DNA from: Pocillopora verrucosa
Taxonomy: Eukaryota > Cnidaria > Anthozoa > Scleractinia > Pocilloporidae
DNA length: 64,000 nucleotides
Assembly (NCBI RefSeq): GCF_036669915.1
Contig: NC_089319.1
Coordinates: forward strand, 16,926,012 to 16,990,011
Direction of reading: 5' to 3'
Shown: positions 48,721 through 59,675 of the stretch, in pieces
How positions within the stretch are numbered: the first letter of the stretch is position 1
Layout of the letters: the number at the start of each line of letters is the position of its first letter
The notes under the pieces: model-generated
What the model saw: the letters and a program-made list of their open reading frames with translations, nothing else
Databases searched by the model: none
What the model was told of the DNA's origin: nothing
Translations under genes and position numbers: made by a program

Positions 48721-49371
48721 TTAAAGCCTGTGTAGCACTAATTATAGTGTCAACTGGCGGTATTTTGAAGAACCAATGTACAATATAAATGGTAACTGGA
48801 ATGCCGTGATAGTCGCTAAAGTTTCCTTCAGAGTTTCCTTAATCAAAACTTGATTATATTGAATCGAAGGATTAAAACTACAATAGGCAATAATGCAACT
48901 ATAGAATTGGACCTCGCTGCCTGGGGTGAAACGGCTACGTAACGAGATATTGACGTTGGTTGTTCAAGACGTTTACAAGGATTGCAAACCACGACTTAAG
49001 ATTTTCATATCTTTTGCAGCTTCTACGTTGAAATTTTGAGGTCATGGCCACAAAACATCGAGGACGATGAAAAGGACTTAGAGAGCACAGTGGCAAAATA
49101 ACGGGTACAAAAACGTTGTAGACTAAGACAAAAAGAAACTGAAGTGTCTACATTCCCGAAACAAGAAAAGGTTAAAGAAGTGCGGGGTCTATGGAAAGCA
49201 GTCTCAAAATTTACATCAACGAGCTTTAACTAATTATAAAGGAGGAAAGCACAAGCATTCTGTGTCAAGAGCACCTGAGTCTTCACGTAAACTATCGTGA
49301 CTTATTTCAACTCTTCTCTAAAGAACGTCATAACATAACGATCAGAAACAGTGTGAGTTTTCGAAACCCAA
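48721..49371. other. No gene seen
   Basis: Ordinary AT-rich sequence up to the start of duplicated block 2. Confidence 0.4.
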
Positions 49372-51553
49372 ACTGAGAAATTCAAAACAAGTTTCATTTC
49401 CATAAATTAACGATGTTCTTGAAAACAGCTGAAAATCACACGCTGCGCTGAGACCAATTTTCATTTTAGTCTGGATAGATGGCTGAGGCTTGTATTTGGG
49501 CTCACGATGTATTACCTTTGAATTTTTTAAATGTATTTTACGAATCAAACCTAACGCCATCTACTAATTATTAAATGAATCTTAAATTTGCAAAACTGGA
49601 AACTTCTCGCAAACATGTAAAGTCGACTTTCGTTTTGTATTGTTTGTATTTTTTGTCGTGTAAATTCACCAGCACAGGAATAAATACTCCCTGGGATGTC
49701 ATGAGACATGTTCAGCCAGTCAGAGGAGAGCACTTTCCACGTAATGGTTAAAATTAAATCTGACCGCAGCAAGTAGAGGGCAGGTATTGGCCCCCTTTTC
49801 TTCTTTTTATACCTTTCAATTTCAAAACATAGCATGGTTCCTTGCTTTGGATTGTCTCAAAAGCGAGGCGATTTATTTAATACCAGGTTTAGGACTAACA
49901 CGAGTCACTTTTCAAGCTTCGCCTTAAATTATAGTTTTCAAAGAGTTCAAATATGCTAACGAAAGAGAGACTTCAGAAAACAAGTGGAGGACGGAAAAGA
50001 AGGCCGCGTATGATCAATAGGGACACTCTTCACTTCGTATCTACAACATCGCCTAACTTCTGTTTTCCAGAGGAAGTATCCAAGTTGGCGGTTATTGCTT
50101 CCAGTATCACAAAACGTTGGTCGAAGTGGAATTTCGCGAGTTGCTTTTCGAGTTTGGAAAACGTAGAGAAAAGCGACGTTCAACGACCGAAAATAGATCC
50201 ACACGTTATTAAAGGCTGAAGAAAGGAACTTAGGCCAAATTGCTAGGGGAAGAATGCACTCCCCATACTGACAGAAACTAAGATGTTTCATAACAAACAT
50301 TATAAAATGACATTGACTAAAACTTAAAATTTTGCAACACTTCAATTCAAAGCAAGAAGGCGTCTTTATTTTCTTTCCATATTATATTATATATATTATG
50401 CGAAGCCATGGGTTTTTCGAGCTTTGTAACCGAGCCTACGCACTGGGAGTCGAGTGGGACCGGGTACAAAATTACCCATGCTGCTCTGGGCCTGTACATT
50501 TCATTCCGAGTTGAGTTAAATATAGTATGTACTTGGTATACCGTCTAAAAATGAGTGGAATTCCGGAAAGTGTATCTAACGTGCAGGTAAGCTATGCTCT
50601 CCTACAACCAATTAGTTATGAAAATCAATAAGTTGGGCAGAATGTTTTCGACTTAAGTCTATTTACTCTTAAACATGAAACTCTATTCATGAAACTCATG
50701 AAACTCTCTAACATGAAACATTAATGAAACTCTTAAGGTTTCAAGAATTCAATAATTTAGGCTCATTTCTACGCTTTGCACCAACAATTAAATATTGAAG
50801 TGCATCTCAGCTCAAACTGAGTCAAAAGGCCGATAATGTAGATATAAAACATGTGGAAAAAATCTGCTTAGTAGAGCATAAACATCTATTTGTTTTCAAA
50901 ATCAGGATAGTTTGGGGATCCAAAATTCAACTAATGGAGGTTTGAGCCAGACCTCAAGGTAAGTTCGTTTCGTCTGGAGAAGTTTGGTGTAAATTGGTGT
51001 AGTCGGTGCATTTTAGTGTGGTTGATGTAGTTTGGTGCTCTTTCTGTTGTTGGTGTAGTTCGGTGTAGTTTAGTAATTTTGTTCTCAAAATCAGGATAGT
51101 TTGGAGATCCAAAATTCAAATAATGGAGGTTTGAGCCAGACCTCAAGGTAAGTTCGTTTCGGTAGACAATCATTTATTCCGTAAATGAGATTTACCAGGT
51201 GTAATAACATACATCAGCTTAGAAAATACCACAATGAAAAGCATGATATCAAAGAAAAAGAAATGTTAATATAGATCATGATTTTAATTTTCCCTTTCTT
51301 TTCTTTTATCTTTTATGTCTTTTCTTTCAGAGACAGGCAGATGAAGATAGAAATCAACTCACGGACTATAAGAATAAGGGAATGGATACTAGATCAGCAG
51401 GTAAGAAAACTATATGACTTGGTCTTAAGTCCACAAACTTCAAACCTCAAACCCTCGCTGGTAATTATCAATTAGAGAAACAAATAATGATGAGAACAAA
51501 AAAGTTACCACTTAAGTCTCCAATCAGTCCCTTAATCCTAACACTACACAAGG

Positions 51554-51631
51554 TCAGTATTATCAACTGAGTTGAAACTCTTTATGGTGGCCAATTTACG
51601 TTATCAACTCAGTTGATAATACTAAATTACC
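51554..51631. mobile_element. Palindromic MITE copy
   Basis: CAGTATTATCAACTGAGTTG on the left and GATAATACTAAATTACC on the right, around GGTGGCCAATTTACG. Confidence 0.55.
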
Positions 51632-52043
51632 CAGTCTGGAGAAGTTTGGTGTAAATTGGTGTAGTTGGTGCATTTTAGTGTGGTTGATGTAGTTTGGTGC
51701 TCTTTCTGTTGTTGGTGTAGTTTGGTGTAGTTTAGTAATTTTGTTCTCAAAATCAGGATAGTTTGGGGATCCAAAATTCAAATAATGGAGGTTTGAGCCA
51801 GACCTCAAGGTAAGTCCGTTTTGGTAGACAATCATTTATTCCGTAAGTGAGATTTACCACGTGTAATAACATACATCAGTTTAAAAAATACCACAATGAA
51901 AAGCATGATATCAAAGAAAAAGAAATGTTAATAAAGATCATGATTTTAATTTCCTTTTCTTCTCTTTTATCTTTCATGTCTTTTCTTTCAGATGAAGAGA
52001 GAATTCTCCAATCAGTCCCTTAATCCTAACACTACACAAGGTC

Positions 52044-52119
52044 AGTATTATCAACTGAGTTGAAACTCTTTACGGTGGCTAATTTACGTCATCAGCTTAG
52101 TTGATAATACTAAATTACC
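52044..52119. mobile_element. Palindromic MITE copy
   Basis: Same family and layout as 51,554-51,631, also followed directly by TTGGTGTAG-type minisatellite. Confidence 0.55.
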
Positions 52120-52690
52120 CAGTCTGGAGAAGTTTGGTGTAATTTGGTGTTGTTGGTGCATTTTAGTGTGGTTGATGTAGTTTGGTGCTCTTTCTGTTGT
52201 TGGTGTAGTTCGGTGTAGTTTAGTATAGTTGGTGCAGTATGATGTAGTTTGGTGCAGTCGGCGTACTTGGCCTACGTTGGTGTGGTTTGGTGCAGTTGGT
52301 GTACCTGGCCTACGTTGGTGTGGTTTGATGCAGTTTGGTATACTTTGGTGAAGTTTGGTGTAGCTTTGTGTAGTCTGGAGCAGTTTAACACAGTTTGGTG
52401 TAATCATGTTATCTGGCGCGCTAAGTGTAGGTTGTTGCTGCTGTAGTGTTATGTAGATGGTGAATTGACGTGGGTTTGTGCATCTTTGTGCAGTTGGCGT
52501 AACTGCTTGTAATTGGCTTACTTTGTGCAGTTTGGTTTAGTTGGTGTATTTTATTGTTTCGTTGGTGCAATTTAGTGTAGATTGATGAAGTTTCGTGTAG
52601 TTAGTGTACTTTGGGGTAGTTGGTGTAGCTGGTGTACTTTGTTTTAATTTGGTGTGGTTGGTGTAGTTTCGTGAAGGTGGTGTATTTTTT
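52120..52690. repeat. TTGGTGTAG-type minisatellite, block 2
   Basis: Long degenerate array in the last intron of the truncated small-gene copy. Shorter pieces at 50,980-51,075 and 51,640-51,745 sit between the duplicated 53-nt exons. Confidence 0.75.
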
Positions 52691-53374
52691 AATATTTTTA
52701 TAACTCAGGTATGAAAATATGAGACCTTGAATCAGCAAGATTTCTTTATTTTATTTCACAGGCAACCGAAGAATAGAAACAAGAAACCAAAGTAATTGAA
52801 TTTCATTGAGTTTTCTATGAGGGTTTTCGTAAGGATTAATAGTCAAAAATAAATTTGAGCCGTATGTATAAAATATTTTTAAAGAAAAGGCTCTTTCATA
52901 TTTTTTGAAATATTAATAATATTTCTACCCAGATCTATAGCTATATTAGAATGAAAAGATGTCTCATGGCGGCGAAAAAATCTCATTAAGATGGAATTCT
53001 TCACAATCCTCAAATGTTCAATGAAAAACTATTGTTTACCTACATGTTTTATCCTAGTAATATGACAGAACATGCAAAATAAAAAACGTTCAACTGCGAT
53101 TAGCTTTGGGGTGTTAAAAGAAATAGAAACTCAATATGGTCATCGCCTCTTAATGTTTATAAAAGTATGTTGCGCCTGAACGAACCTCTTGCTGTCATTG
53201 ATTAATTAAATGTCTTTTTTTTGCAAACTAAGCCCAGAAAATAGGCCATTTTACAATTGTGTACTTAGTTGCCAAGCCTCTGATTTGGAGTGAGGCTCAA
53301 AGTAACTTCGTTGCGATAGAGACCAGTATCTAGTTAGCATGGTAACAAAGTAATTTACATTTGAAGGGCAGCAA

Positions 53375-53803
53375 CGTTGAATGTTCGTTTGAATAAAAGC
53401 GATCGTTTCCAAAGAAATATTCGTTGCTGCAGTAACATTTTCAGCATTTTTGTGATGAAATACCACCGACGGTCCAGCAAACATGTCATGCCTCTGCTCA
53501 CGAGTGAAATAACGAACTCCATCGAAGAATCCATCGTTCCCCTGTGAATGTGGATGGTCTAACTCGATTCCTTTCCACTCACCGCCATTAGGGTCGCTTA
53601 GATAACCGATACACCTGACAGCACCCATGTATCCAAAAACATGCACTCGGGGCTGATGGAAAATTGATTTTCACCTCCCTCAGTCAGGCTGGTTTCAGGA
53701 GCTTTTTCGTCGAGTGCTGTCGGTTTTGATTCGAAGTTCGTATTCTGACTGTGATTTGTTGTTTCGACGACTGTTTGGACCGATTTTGATGTCCACATCC
53801 CAT
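53375..53803 (-). pseudogene. KY1-like 5' fragment, block 2
   Basis: Matches KY1 from the start (53803) to the IQ helix and stops at about 53,375. It has the same one-base deletion after MGCG as the block 1 copy and another frame change near 53,650. The CAP-Gly part (GFFDGVRYFT) is otherwise readable. The KY1-like 5' flank extends to about 54,120. It lies 1 kb downstream of the intact KY2 stop codon. Confidence 0.8.
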
Positions 53804-54512
53804 TGTCGGCTGAAAGAAACAAATGGCCACTGTCGTCGCTTGTTTAGTGTAGCGTGAGAGAACGACTGCACCTCAATAATCTGTTCTTGTGTTCTGATGA
53901 AAAAGGGAACGTTGCTAATAGCAACATAATAAGTCGATCGCCATGATCAGTCATGGATGATCACTGAAAGAGCAACAGCAAGGTTAACTAATGTAATGGC
54001 GGCCATGAAGCACAAAAGCACTAAAAAAGCTTCATTTCCTATATATTTTTCACCTTGTGTCAATTTATAAGTACGATGGCCATCGGCAATAATTGCGACA
54101 TCTACTTCAAACACGAGAAAGCATAAATATGCAGGTCATTTCAGCGGGAGTCACCATATGTATTTCTTTGGCAAAATCAGGATGTGGGTGTTCAGGAGTT
54201 TGGGATTACGGATCAAACTTTACTGGAAATAAATGTAAATTAATAACGGAAAAATAGAGGCAAAGTAATAAATGATAAACGCATACAACTGTTCAATAAT
54301 AATTCTACGCGAAACACTTGATAAAAGTTCACCTGTTTACAATTTTTTGAGAAGCAACTTAGTTACCTTAAATCGCTTTGAAGACCACAAAGACTTTCCT
54401 TCGTGTGTTCTCTAATCAATGACAATTATGCCAGACTGACAAAAACGGGAGTATAAATGTTCTAGGCAACTTGTGAAATTGGAGTCTTAAAAATAGTCAT
54501 TTTTCCTCGCTT

Positions 54513-54645
54513 GGGTGGGGAGGGGGGATTTGGGGGACTCACATGTTTTTCAGGGTGAACGGAAGGGGGATCAGTCGTCACAAGCAGACTATAAGAGGGG
54601 GGACTATAGAAAACTGACTCTCAAGGAAAGTGGGGGGGGGGGGAG
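54513..54645. repeat. G-rich patch, block 2
   Basis: Counterpart of 45,021-45,140, with runs up to ten G. Confidence 0.6.
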
Positions 54646-54817
54646 CATCAGAATACTACAGAGCCTAAGGGGGTAACAGACAAAATTTAATTGTGGCACA
54701 ACCAGACTCCTCCGACCCCCTGCAAGGCGATAAATGACGCTGAGTCCCTGAAACGAAATGTGCTTCATTTGTTTACTAACGAAATGTTTTTGGTCTTTAA
54801 AGTCGCATTTGGTTTAG

Positions 54818-57271
54818 TTAGCTTAGGTATAATACTTTGTATGTACAAAGAAACACTTGTTTTGTGCTGTCAATAGATAAATTTGTCCCAAAAACATTTA
54901 GTTTAAACTTCCCAGCTTTAGGCAGCTCACATGTTATGACGGTCATCTCGTCTGCGGTTTCCACCGGACAAGAGTTGCCAATCTGCTTATTATTGGCATC
55001 AAACAGCCATGGCTTTAAAGCGATACCATGAGGATTAGAAAATGTGACTTTAACATGGCTGACATGTGAAACGATGTTCTCCAACTGATCTATCAGCTCT
55101 AGTCCCCACTCCTTAAACTCGTCCTTCAGGTAGGGGAAGCCTGGGTTTGAGTTTGCTGCTTGATCAGACTTGATCATGAATGTTGCTAAATATTCACTGT
55201 CTTTGCTCTCAGGTTTTTTACCAAACACATTTAGCTGAAAAACGCCAGCTTCAGGCGCATGAGCCAGAATTGTGCCAACATACTCCGCTGTGTTACTGAA
55301 GCACAAACTGTTGTCAAGATGTTGTTTGTCCTTCATTAAATAACCAACAACTGATACATTCTCCGGGGCCTTCAGCTTAATGGAGACTCGTCCATCCGGG
55401 GCATAAATATTGTGCTGGGGCTCTTTGAGCTCCAGGCCCCACGAAACGAAGCTGTCCGACAATCGCGGAAAGCCTGGTACAGGCTCTACACTAGCGAGTG
55501 CATTTATGTAGTAGGTACACACAAACGTATCTGATTTTCCCTCGCCATAATACTTGGCAAATACTTTCAAAGTGTACTCCCCTGCAAGTGGGCAATGCAC
55601 CATCACTCGAAAACCACTCTCTGTCTTCTCTGAGTAGCAAAATGAAAATCCAGCGAAGTCTTTTTTGAGTCGTTTCCCCTCTCCCACCAGGTCAAGTTGG
55701 CCCACGATGTGAGAAATTTGAATGTTAAAGTTCTGTAATGAGATGCAAGCCTTTCCGTCGTCGGATACAATGTTCTCGGATGGATAATCAAGACTGAATC
55801 CTGCTTCGTAAAACTCACCTCCTAATTGTGGGAATCCGCCTCGATTTCTCTCAGTTCCTCTTTTGGCCTGGATAATGTACTCTATTCCACTAAGCCATTT
55901 AGTATGGGTCACCTCGTCCCTTACGTACAAATTCAGCTTGTATTTTCCTGGGGCAGGGAACTGTGCTTTGAGCTTCACTTGGTTCACTCCGCAGGGCAGA
56001 ATCTGTGTCCATCTTCTTCCTTCGTATTCTCTTCCTGAGAAGTCCTTCAGATCACCTCGTAGCATCTTCAACGATGGAGAGTAGAACATCATTTCGATGT
56101 GATCTGCATCATCAATATCATACATGCTTTCCTTGTGACTGAGAATTTCCACTCCCATTTGGTGAATTCTTCCAGAAGGCACGACCAACTTCTCAAACTC
56201 TTCCTTACTGATGGGTTTCTCAAGGAGCTGCCATTGTTCGTCGGATGGGTAGTGGCTGCAAATGGCAAATTCGGGGTCCATCAGGAACATGGACACGTCT
56301 GGGCTGCGATGGAACATCAAATCGGCTCCTAGGTAACCAGCACCCCATGTGGGCTCACAAATGAACCACTCACCGTTGATTTGAACTCCATTCCACACGT
56401 GATTTGTGTCTTTAATCTGCTGGCCCGGCTCGAAGCCATAACCCTTGGCGTAGCCATTTATGGTATGCACTTGAAGACCCGCAGCTTTACCAAGTGCATC
56501 AAATAGATTCGCATAACCAGCGCACACTGATGTTCTGTGGCGTAACACGCTTGCGGAATCGCAAGTCTTTTTCTCTGTCCTTCCAAAAAAGCCATCTACA
56601 TCGTAGGCGACATTGAAACTCAGCCAGCGGAAAATCGCGTAAGCTTTGTTCCTGTCTCCCTCCCACCGACTTGTGAGATAGACGCTCAGTTTTTCGACGC
56701 TTTCAGTTTGTTCCTCTGGTGTCGCTAACACATGTGCGTCGATCTGCTTCTCGATTCCCGTGCGCTGTTGAAACTTTGCCAGTCGAATCCTGGCAAGAAA
56801 TCGCCGCATGCTGGTTTGAATGAAAGCGATTGTTCGAGGATTAATACTCGCGGCTTCCTCAATTGTATCCACATCTGTGTGGGGAAACACATTGGACGGT
56901 CGAGCAAACATGCCATGTCTTGGTTTACACGTAAAATAACGGATGCTTTGAAATAACCCATCATTTCCTTGTGGATGTTCTCGATCCAACTCAATTCCTA
57001 TCCAGTCACCATCGCCTAGTTCGCTGAGACTTCCGATGAACTTCACACTACCTGTGTATCCAGAAACATGAACGCGGTCACCGATGGAAAATAGGGGATT
57101 TGTTACGCTTTCTGTAAGCTCGGCCTCATGAGAAAAGATTCGCGGCTTGTTGCTAAGAGAGTTCGGCTTTGATTCAATGTTTTCGTTGACTTCGCGTATA
57201 AACGGCTCGGTTTGGCCCTCATTTGTAGATACGACAGCAGTTTCGACGGATTTCGACGACCCACATCCCAT
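54818..57271 (-). CDS. KY2: CAP-Gly / IQ / transglutaminase-like paralogue, 817 residues
   Basis: A single coding exon. The first ATG is 57271-57269; upstream in-frame codons (TTG ACT GAG GCA ACA) are not a start. The N-terminus MGCGSSKS again fits dual acylation. A CAP-Gly-like domain spans about 62-129 (GDWIGIELD, IRYF, HGMFARP; QGNDG for GKNDG), an IQ-type helix 147-167, the transglutaminase-like core about 210-310, and then about four beta-sandwich repeats. Cys250 (SVCAGY) and His291 (TNHVWNG) are kept, but the triad Asp is Glu306 (CEPTWGAGY), so activity may differ from KY1. KY1 and KY2 are closely similar from the CAP-Gly to the end and differ most in the first 60 residues. No first-exon homology to KY1 was found upstream. 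Same strand as KY1, with broken copies between. Confidence 0.9.
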   Translation of the reverse strand: MGCGSSKSVETAVVSTNEGQTEPFIREVNENIESKPNSLSNKPRIFSHEAELTESVTNPLFSIGDRVHVSGYTGSVKFIGSLSELGDGDWIGIELDREHPQGNDGLFQSIRYFTCKPRHGMFARPSNVFPHTDVDTIEEAASINPRTIAFIQTSMRRFLARIRLAKFQQRTGIEKQIDAHVLATPEEQTESVEKLSVYLTSRWEGDRNKAYAIFRWLSFNVAYDVDGFFGRTEKKTCDSASVLRHRTSVCAGYANLFDALGKAAGLQVHTINGYAKGYGFEPGQQIKDTNHVWNGVQINGEWFICEPTWGAGYLGADLMFHRSPDVSMFLMDPEFAICSHYPSDEQWQLLEKPISKEEFEKLVVPSGRIHQMGVEILSHKESMYDIDDADHIEMMFYSPSLKMLRGDLKDFSGREYEGRRWTQILPCGVNQVKLKAQFPAPGKYKLNLYVRDEVTHTKWLSGIEYIIQAKRGTERNRGGFPQLGGEFYEAGFSLDYPSENIVSDDGKACISLQNFNIQISHIVGQLDLVGEGKRLKKDFAGFSFCYSEKTESGFRVMVHCPLAGEYTLKVFAKYYGEGKSDTFVCTYYINALASVEPVPGFPRLSDSFVSWGLELKEPQHNIYAPDGRVSIKLKAPENVSVVGYLMKDKQHLDNSLCFSNTAEYVGTILAHAPEAGVFQLNVFGKKPESKDSEYLATFMIKSDQAANSNPGFPYLKDEFKEWGLELIDQLENIVSHVSHVKVTFSNPHGIALKPWLFDANNKQIGNSCPVETADEMTVITCELPKAGKFKLNVFGTNLSIDSTKQVFLCTYKVLYLS

Positions 57272-58310
57272 TGTTGCCTCAGTCAAGTTGTTAGCAAATA
57301 TTTAGTCTGCGTGCTTAAGAACACCCTCTCGTCACACTGAAAAGGAGTTCTTGATGCGATCATGTGATAACCAACGGGAACACAGTAACGTAGCGTTGCC
57401 AACAACAAATGGTTTAGCCATGATAATTAGTGAGATCTGAATGAACAAAATAATCCCAGGGGTTTTTCTCTTTTTTCCAAAATATAAAAAACAAAAAACA
57501 TAGCGAGAATTTAGCCACCTGCATGTAACTGTCGTCTCTCAAAAACAGAAATCATTGTTTTCAAATATCAGTTTAGAAGCAAGAAGCAACGAGGTTAATC
57601 CTTCACTGAAGCGTTTTTTGAATAAATTATCGGTAACAGCTTTCCCTCAAACAAGCGTAAACGATCATCGAGCTGAAACTCGAGGAAAAGGAGTCAAAAC
57701 TTGTTTCTTTATTAGATTTTATCTATTCCAAATAAAATGTCCCGAAAAGGAAAAAAACATGAATAATGTAAAGCTAGTGGTGTACTTTCCGAGGAGTAAA
57801 GGTTAACCGTTATCACATTGTCAACAAATGGTAACGACCTATTATTCTCCAAAACAATGACAAAGTTCTTCAGAGTTCAACAGAGATAAGAACTGTTTTG
57901 ATTTAAAATTTTGGTATTCCAAAACATGATAAAGAACCCTTAAGAAAATGTATTAAAAGTGTCCTCAAGCGAAGGAAAAAACAGGTATCTACTCTCTCAC
58001 CTTTGACAACAAGGTTATTCAAAGATCGCTCAGTGTCAGCCAAATTTGATCGTGTTTGTCCGTGAAAAAATAATTAACACACCAAAATAATTAATTCGGA
58101 TCGATGCTAATCGTCTCATATCACCTTTTCGCAAAGACAAGCTAAACACGCAAGATATTGTCCCCACAATACTGTAAACACTCATCTAACACCTAGTAAT
58201 AATTTTTTTTTTTCATTTGACCTGCAGATGGAAATCAAACAAAGAAATGATCCCCGTAGTTGGACTGCAATTCCAGCACTTTCAGAAAAAAAGCCTAAAA
58301 AATATTCAGG
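57272..58310. other. KY2 5' flank, no gene seen
   Basis: No exon recognised. The KY1 5' flank is not conserved here, so KY2 has its own promoter or uses an unrelated first exon. Confidence 0.4.
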
Positions 58311-58616
58311 GTAATTTAGTATTCTCAAATGAGTTGACAACGTAAATTGGCCACCGTAAAGAATTTAAAAGCTGACGTTTCGGACGTTAGCCCTTCATCA
58401 TTCGCTCTTTGCGGTGGCCAATTTATGCTATCAACTTATTTGATAATACTAAATTACCCCGAACATTTTTTGATGTTTCTCTTCTGAAATTTCTTGAATT
58501 GCAGTACAACTGCGTCATTCGCTCTGACGAAGGGCTAACGCTCGAAACGTCAACTTTGAAACTCTTTACGGTGGCCAAGTTACGTAATCAACTCAGTTGA
58601 TTTTATTAAATTACCA
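58311..58616. mobile_element. Two adjacent or nested palindromic MITE copies
   Basis: GGTAATTTAGTATTCTC at 58,311 and GATAATACTAAATTACC at 58,442 bound one copy, with the inner motif GACGTTTCGGACGTTAGCC. A second partial copy (GACGAAGGGCTAACGCTCG, then GGTGGCCAAGTTACG and TAAATTACC) ends at 58,616. Confidence 0.6.
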
Positions 58617-58635
58617 TGTTATTCTCTCCCACTAA

Positions 58636-58671
<36 letters not shown>

Positions 58672-58682
58672 GAAAAATATTC

Positions 58683-58755
58683 AGGCTTGCACGGGATTCG
58701 AACCCATGCCTCCCGGATACTAGTTGGACGCTACTTGCAACTGAGCTACGAAGCC
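58683..58755 (-). repeat. tRNA-derived SINE-like sequence
   Basis: On the minus strand a perfect B-box (GGTTCGAATCC, 58703-58693) follows a good A-box (TAGCTCAGTTGCAAGTAGC, 58747-58729). The ends can pair (AGGCTT with AAGCCT). The anticodon stem pairs poorly, so it is a tRNA-derived repeat rather than a working tRNA gene. Confidence 0.6.
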
Positions 58756-58799
58756 TCCAGGCTTCTTTCCTGCATCTGGGGTCCACTCGCGAGGATAAT

Positions 58800-59675
58800 T
58801 TTTTAATTAAAACATTTGAAGGAAACGTATATTATGGTTTATACTGCAATAACTAAACGATTTATAGCTACTGAATGGTGCTTTTACTCGGCACATCATA
58901 CTGTGTCATGGAGTTCAAACTGTCAAGCCTGCGGATTTGTGACCGATAATCGAAACTTCTTTAATCCATAAACCCTAAGAGTGTCCGGCTTCTGATTTCT
59001 CCTTACAATACCACACTTGAATATAATGTAACGGTCATGAGAATGAAGGGAATGATCACCAATTTAAGAAGCTCCTGATTGTCAAACAAATTCTCTTTGT
59101 TATTACCATTGGAAATGTAAAGAGACAGTGTGGAGAATATGAACACAAATGCTAAGATGGAAAGGGTTAAAAAAATGATCACTAACGCTATCTTAGGTTT
59201 TTATATCTGCTTTTTCAACATTTTCCGATCTTCTTCTAAGAGAGTATCAGTTAATATAATCTCTTTGGACCTTACAGAAATGTGTTAAAATAGTGATACA
59301 TTTATATATCAATATCATTTAACATTTTTAACGTGAAGGACCTTGCCTCAAGCAAGGTGAAAACATAGCTTATGAGTCAGTTCTCATGGATTGAGTAGAA
59401 TGGTAGCTACATGCGTTCCCAGAATGCTTAAACACTAAACATAAACAAGAACTTGCCAGTATTTTACATGAGAAAATAACAATAATAAATAAACTAACTT
59501 TAAGAGATTGGGCTGAAATATCCTCAAGAAGCTAAACCCTAATATAAGTCCCTTGAGTTGAAGAAAGGTAGACACTTCTATTTTCAAGAACGCTTTTCGG
59601 AATAAATAAAAGTTGTGCAATGAAAAGATCGACCTCCCCTCTCATCAAGGAGAGAACAAGACAAAAATGAAAGTC
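58800..59675. other. IFT27 3' flank, no gene seen
   Basis: AT-rich sequence without supported features. Confidence 0.4.

Larger units (their letters stand above)
50543..52776 (+). pseudogene. Second, 5'-truncated copy of the small gene with extra exon copies
   Basis: Counterparts of the later exons of the 37,346-42,346 gene are seen. One ends at donor 50586. A 53-nt exon (DSLGIQNS... SQTS) is present three times, at 50906-50958, 51095-51147 and 51757-51809, each with an intact AATCAG acceptor or close variant and an AAG|GTAAG donor. There is a 70-nt exon at 51331-51400 (ending REWILDQQ) and a last exon 52762-52776 (ATEE stop). The first exons are absent. The tripled exon enters in phase 0 and leaves in phase 2, so copies cannot be chained. 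They would have to be mutually exclusive, or dead. Confidence 0.5.
49372..54950. repeat. Segmental duplication, block 2
   Basis: Ordered homologue of 36,044-45,475 on the same strand, reaching into the 3' end of KY2. It lacks the first three exons of the small gene and the ribozyme region, and it has extra copies of the 53-bp exon. Confidence 0.7.

Noticed and set aside
51596-52407. Thr/Pro/Asn/His-rich minus-strand ORFs
   Set aside because: They are open only because the TTGGTGTAG minisatellite lacks stops in that frame. The same effect is seen at 41,119-41,355 and 50,931-51,173.
57272-57286. Five-residue N-terminal extension of KY2
   Set aside because: Its first codon is TTG. The first ATG gives the MGCG acylation motif shared with KY1.
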